Assembly: GCA_029264355.1 (NCBI GenBank)
Contig: JARIBW010000036.1
Location: forward strand, 92,936 to 156,935
Direction: 5' to 3'
DNA from: Collinsella sp.
GTDB lineage: Bacteria; Actinomycetota; Coriobacteriia; Coriobacteriales; Coriobacteriaceae
Length of the DNA: 64,000 nucleotides
Part shown: positions 63,606 through 64,000 of the stretch, piece after piece
How positions within the stretch are numbered: position 1 is the stretch's first letter
How the letters are laid out: each line of letters opens with the position of its first letter
Translations under genes and position numbers: made by a program
The notes under the pieces: generated by a model
Databases searched by the model: none
What the model was told of the DNA's origin: nothing
The model's input: the letters and a program-made list of their open reading frames with translations, nothing else

Positions 63606-64000
<395 letters not shown>

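Overview
The window is high-GC, gene-dense chromosomal DNA. It most resembles an anaerobic actinobacterium of the Coriobacteriia, probably close to Collinsella. This is inferred from gene content and protein style: class III (oxygen-sensitive) ribonucleotide reductase, a Na+-pumping oxaloacetate decarboxylase, an actinobacterial-type whiA-yvcK-rapZ cluster whose RapZ P-loop ends in Arg-Thr, twin-arginine-like lipoprotein signals, and several large peptide-type ABC importers. No phage, transposase, integrase or CRISPR array was seen.

Layout. 1-3000: 3' end of a ygiQ-type radical SAM gene, then (minus strand) an HD hydrolase, folB and a CPBP membrane protease. 3047-6591: plus-strand oxaloacetate decarboxylase operon in which the gamma subunit appears split into two genes. 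6662-11117 (minus): birA, folE, nrdG, nrdD; a NrdR box overlaps a good promoter upstream of nrdD. 11634-12475: two tRNA clusters facing away from each other that both carry Gly(GCC)-Cys(GCA), an inverted partial duplication. 12497-15598: a single-chain STAS/anti-sigma kinase fusion with a PAS-GAF-PP2C phosphatase. 15705-23849: tRNA-Leu, an orphan substrate-binding lipoprotein and an oppABCDF peptide importer. 24309-29485: glycolytic genes gap, pgk, tpiA, gpmI, then secG. 29684-32610: whiA, yvcK, rapZ. 32745-42305: manA, nanE, nanK and nanA-like genes behind a four-gene importer with a permease-ATPase fusion. Together these look like a sialic acid uptake and catabolism operon. 42606-50897: uvrC, then cell-wall genes (FemAB-like transferase, ATP-grasp ligase, murJ, an NlpC/P60 hydrolase with a polyglutamine tract) and a YbaK-type deacylase. 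50890-62015: uvrA, a BaiA-like short-chain dehydrogenase, an mrp-flavoprotein-flavoprotein operon, a small membrane protein and uvrB. 62033-64000: lytic transglycosylase, coaE, then the 3' end of an rRNA operon (5S and partial 23S, minus strand).

How the genes fit together. The peptide importer and the Sat-like importer feed amino acids and amino sugars. Sialic acid would enter through SatABCD-like proteins, be cleaved by NanA, phosphorylated by NanK and epimerised by NanE toward GlcNAc-6-P and glycolysis. ManA supplies a mannose branch. The glycolytic block and the Na+-translocating decarboxylase, biotinylated by BirA encoded beside it, fit fermentative energy metabolism. All three uvr excision genes lie within about 20 kb but in separate units.

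Starts were chosen by Shine-Dalgarno position; many genes begin at an internal ATG or GTG rather than at the first possible codon. Family assignments come from recognised motifs and recalled family sequences, without database searches.
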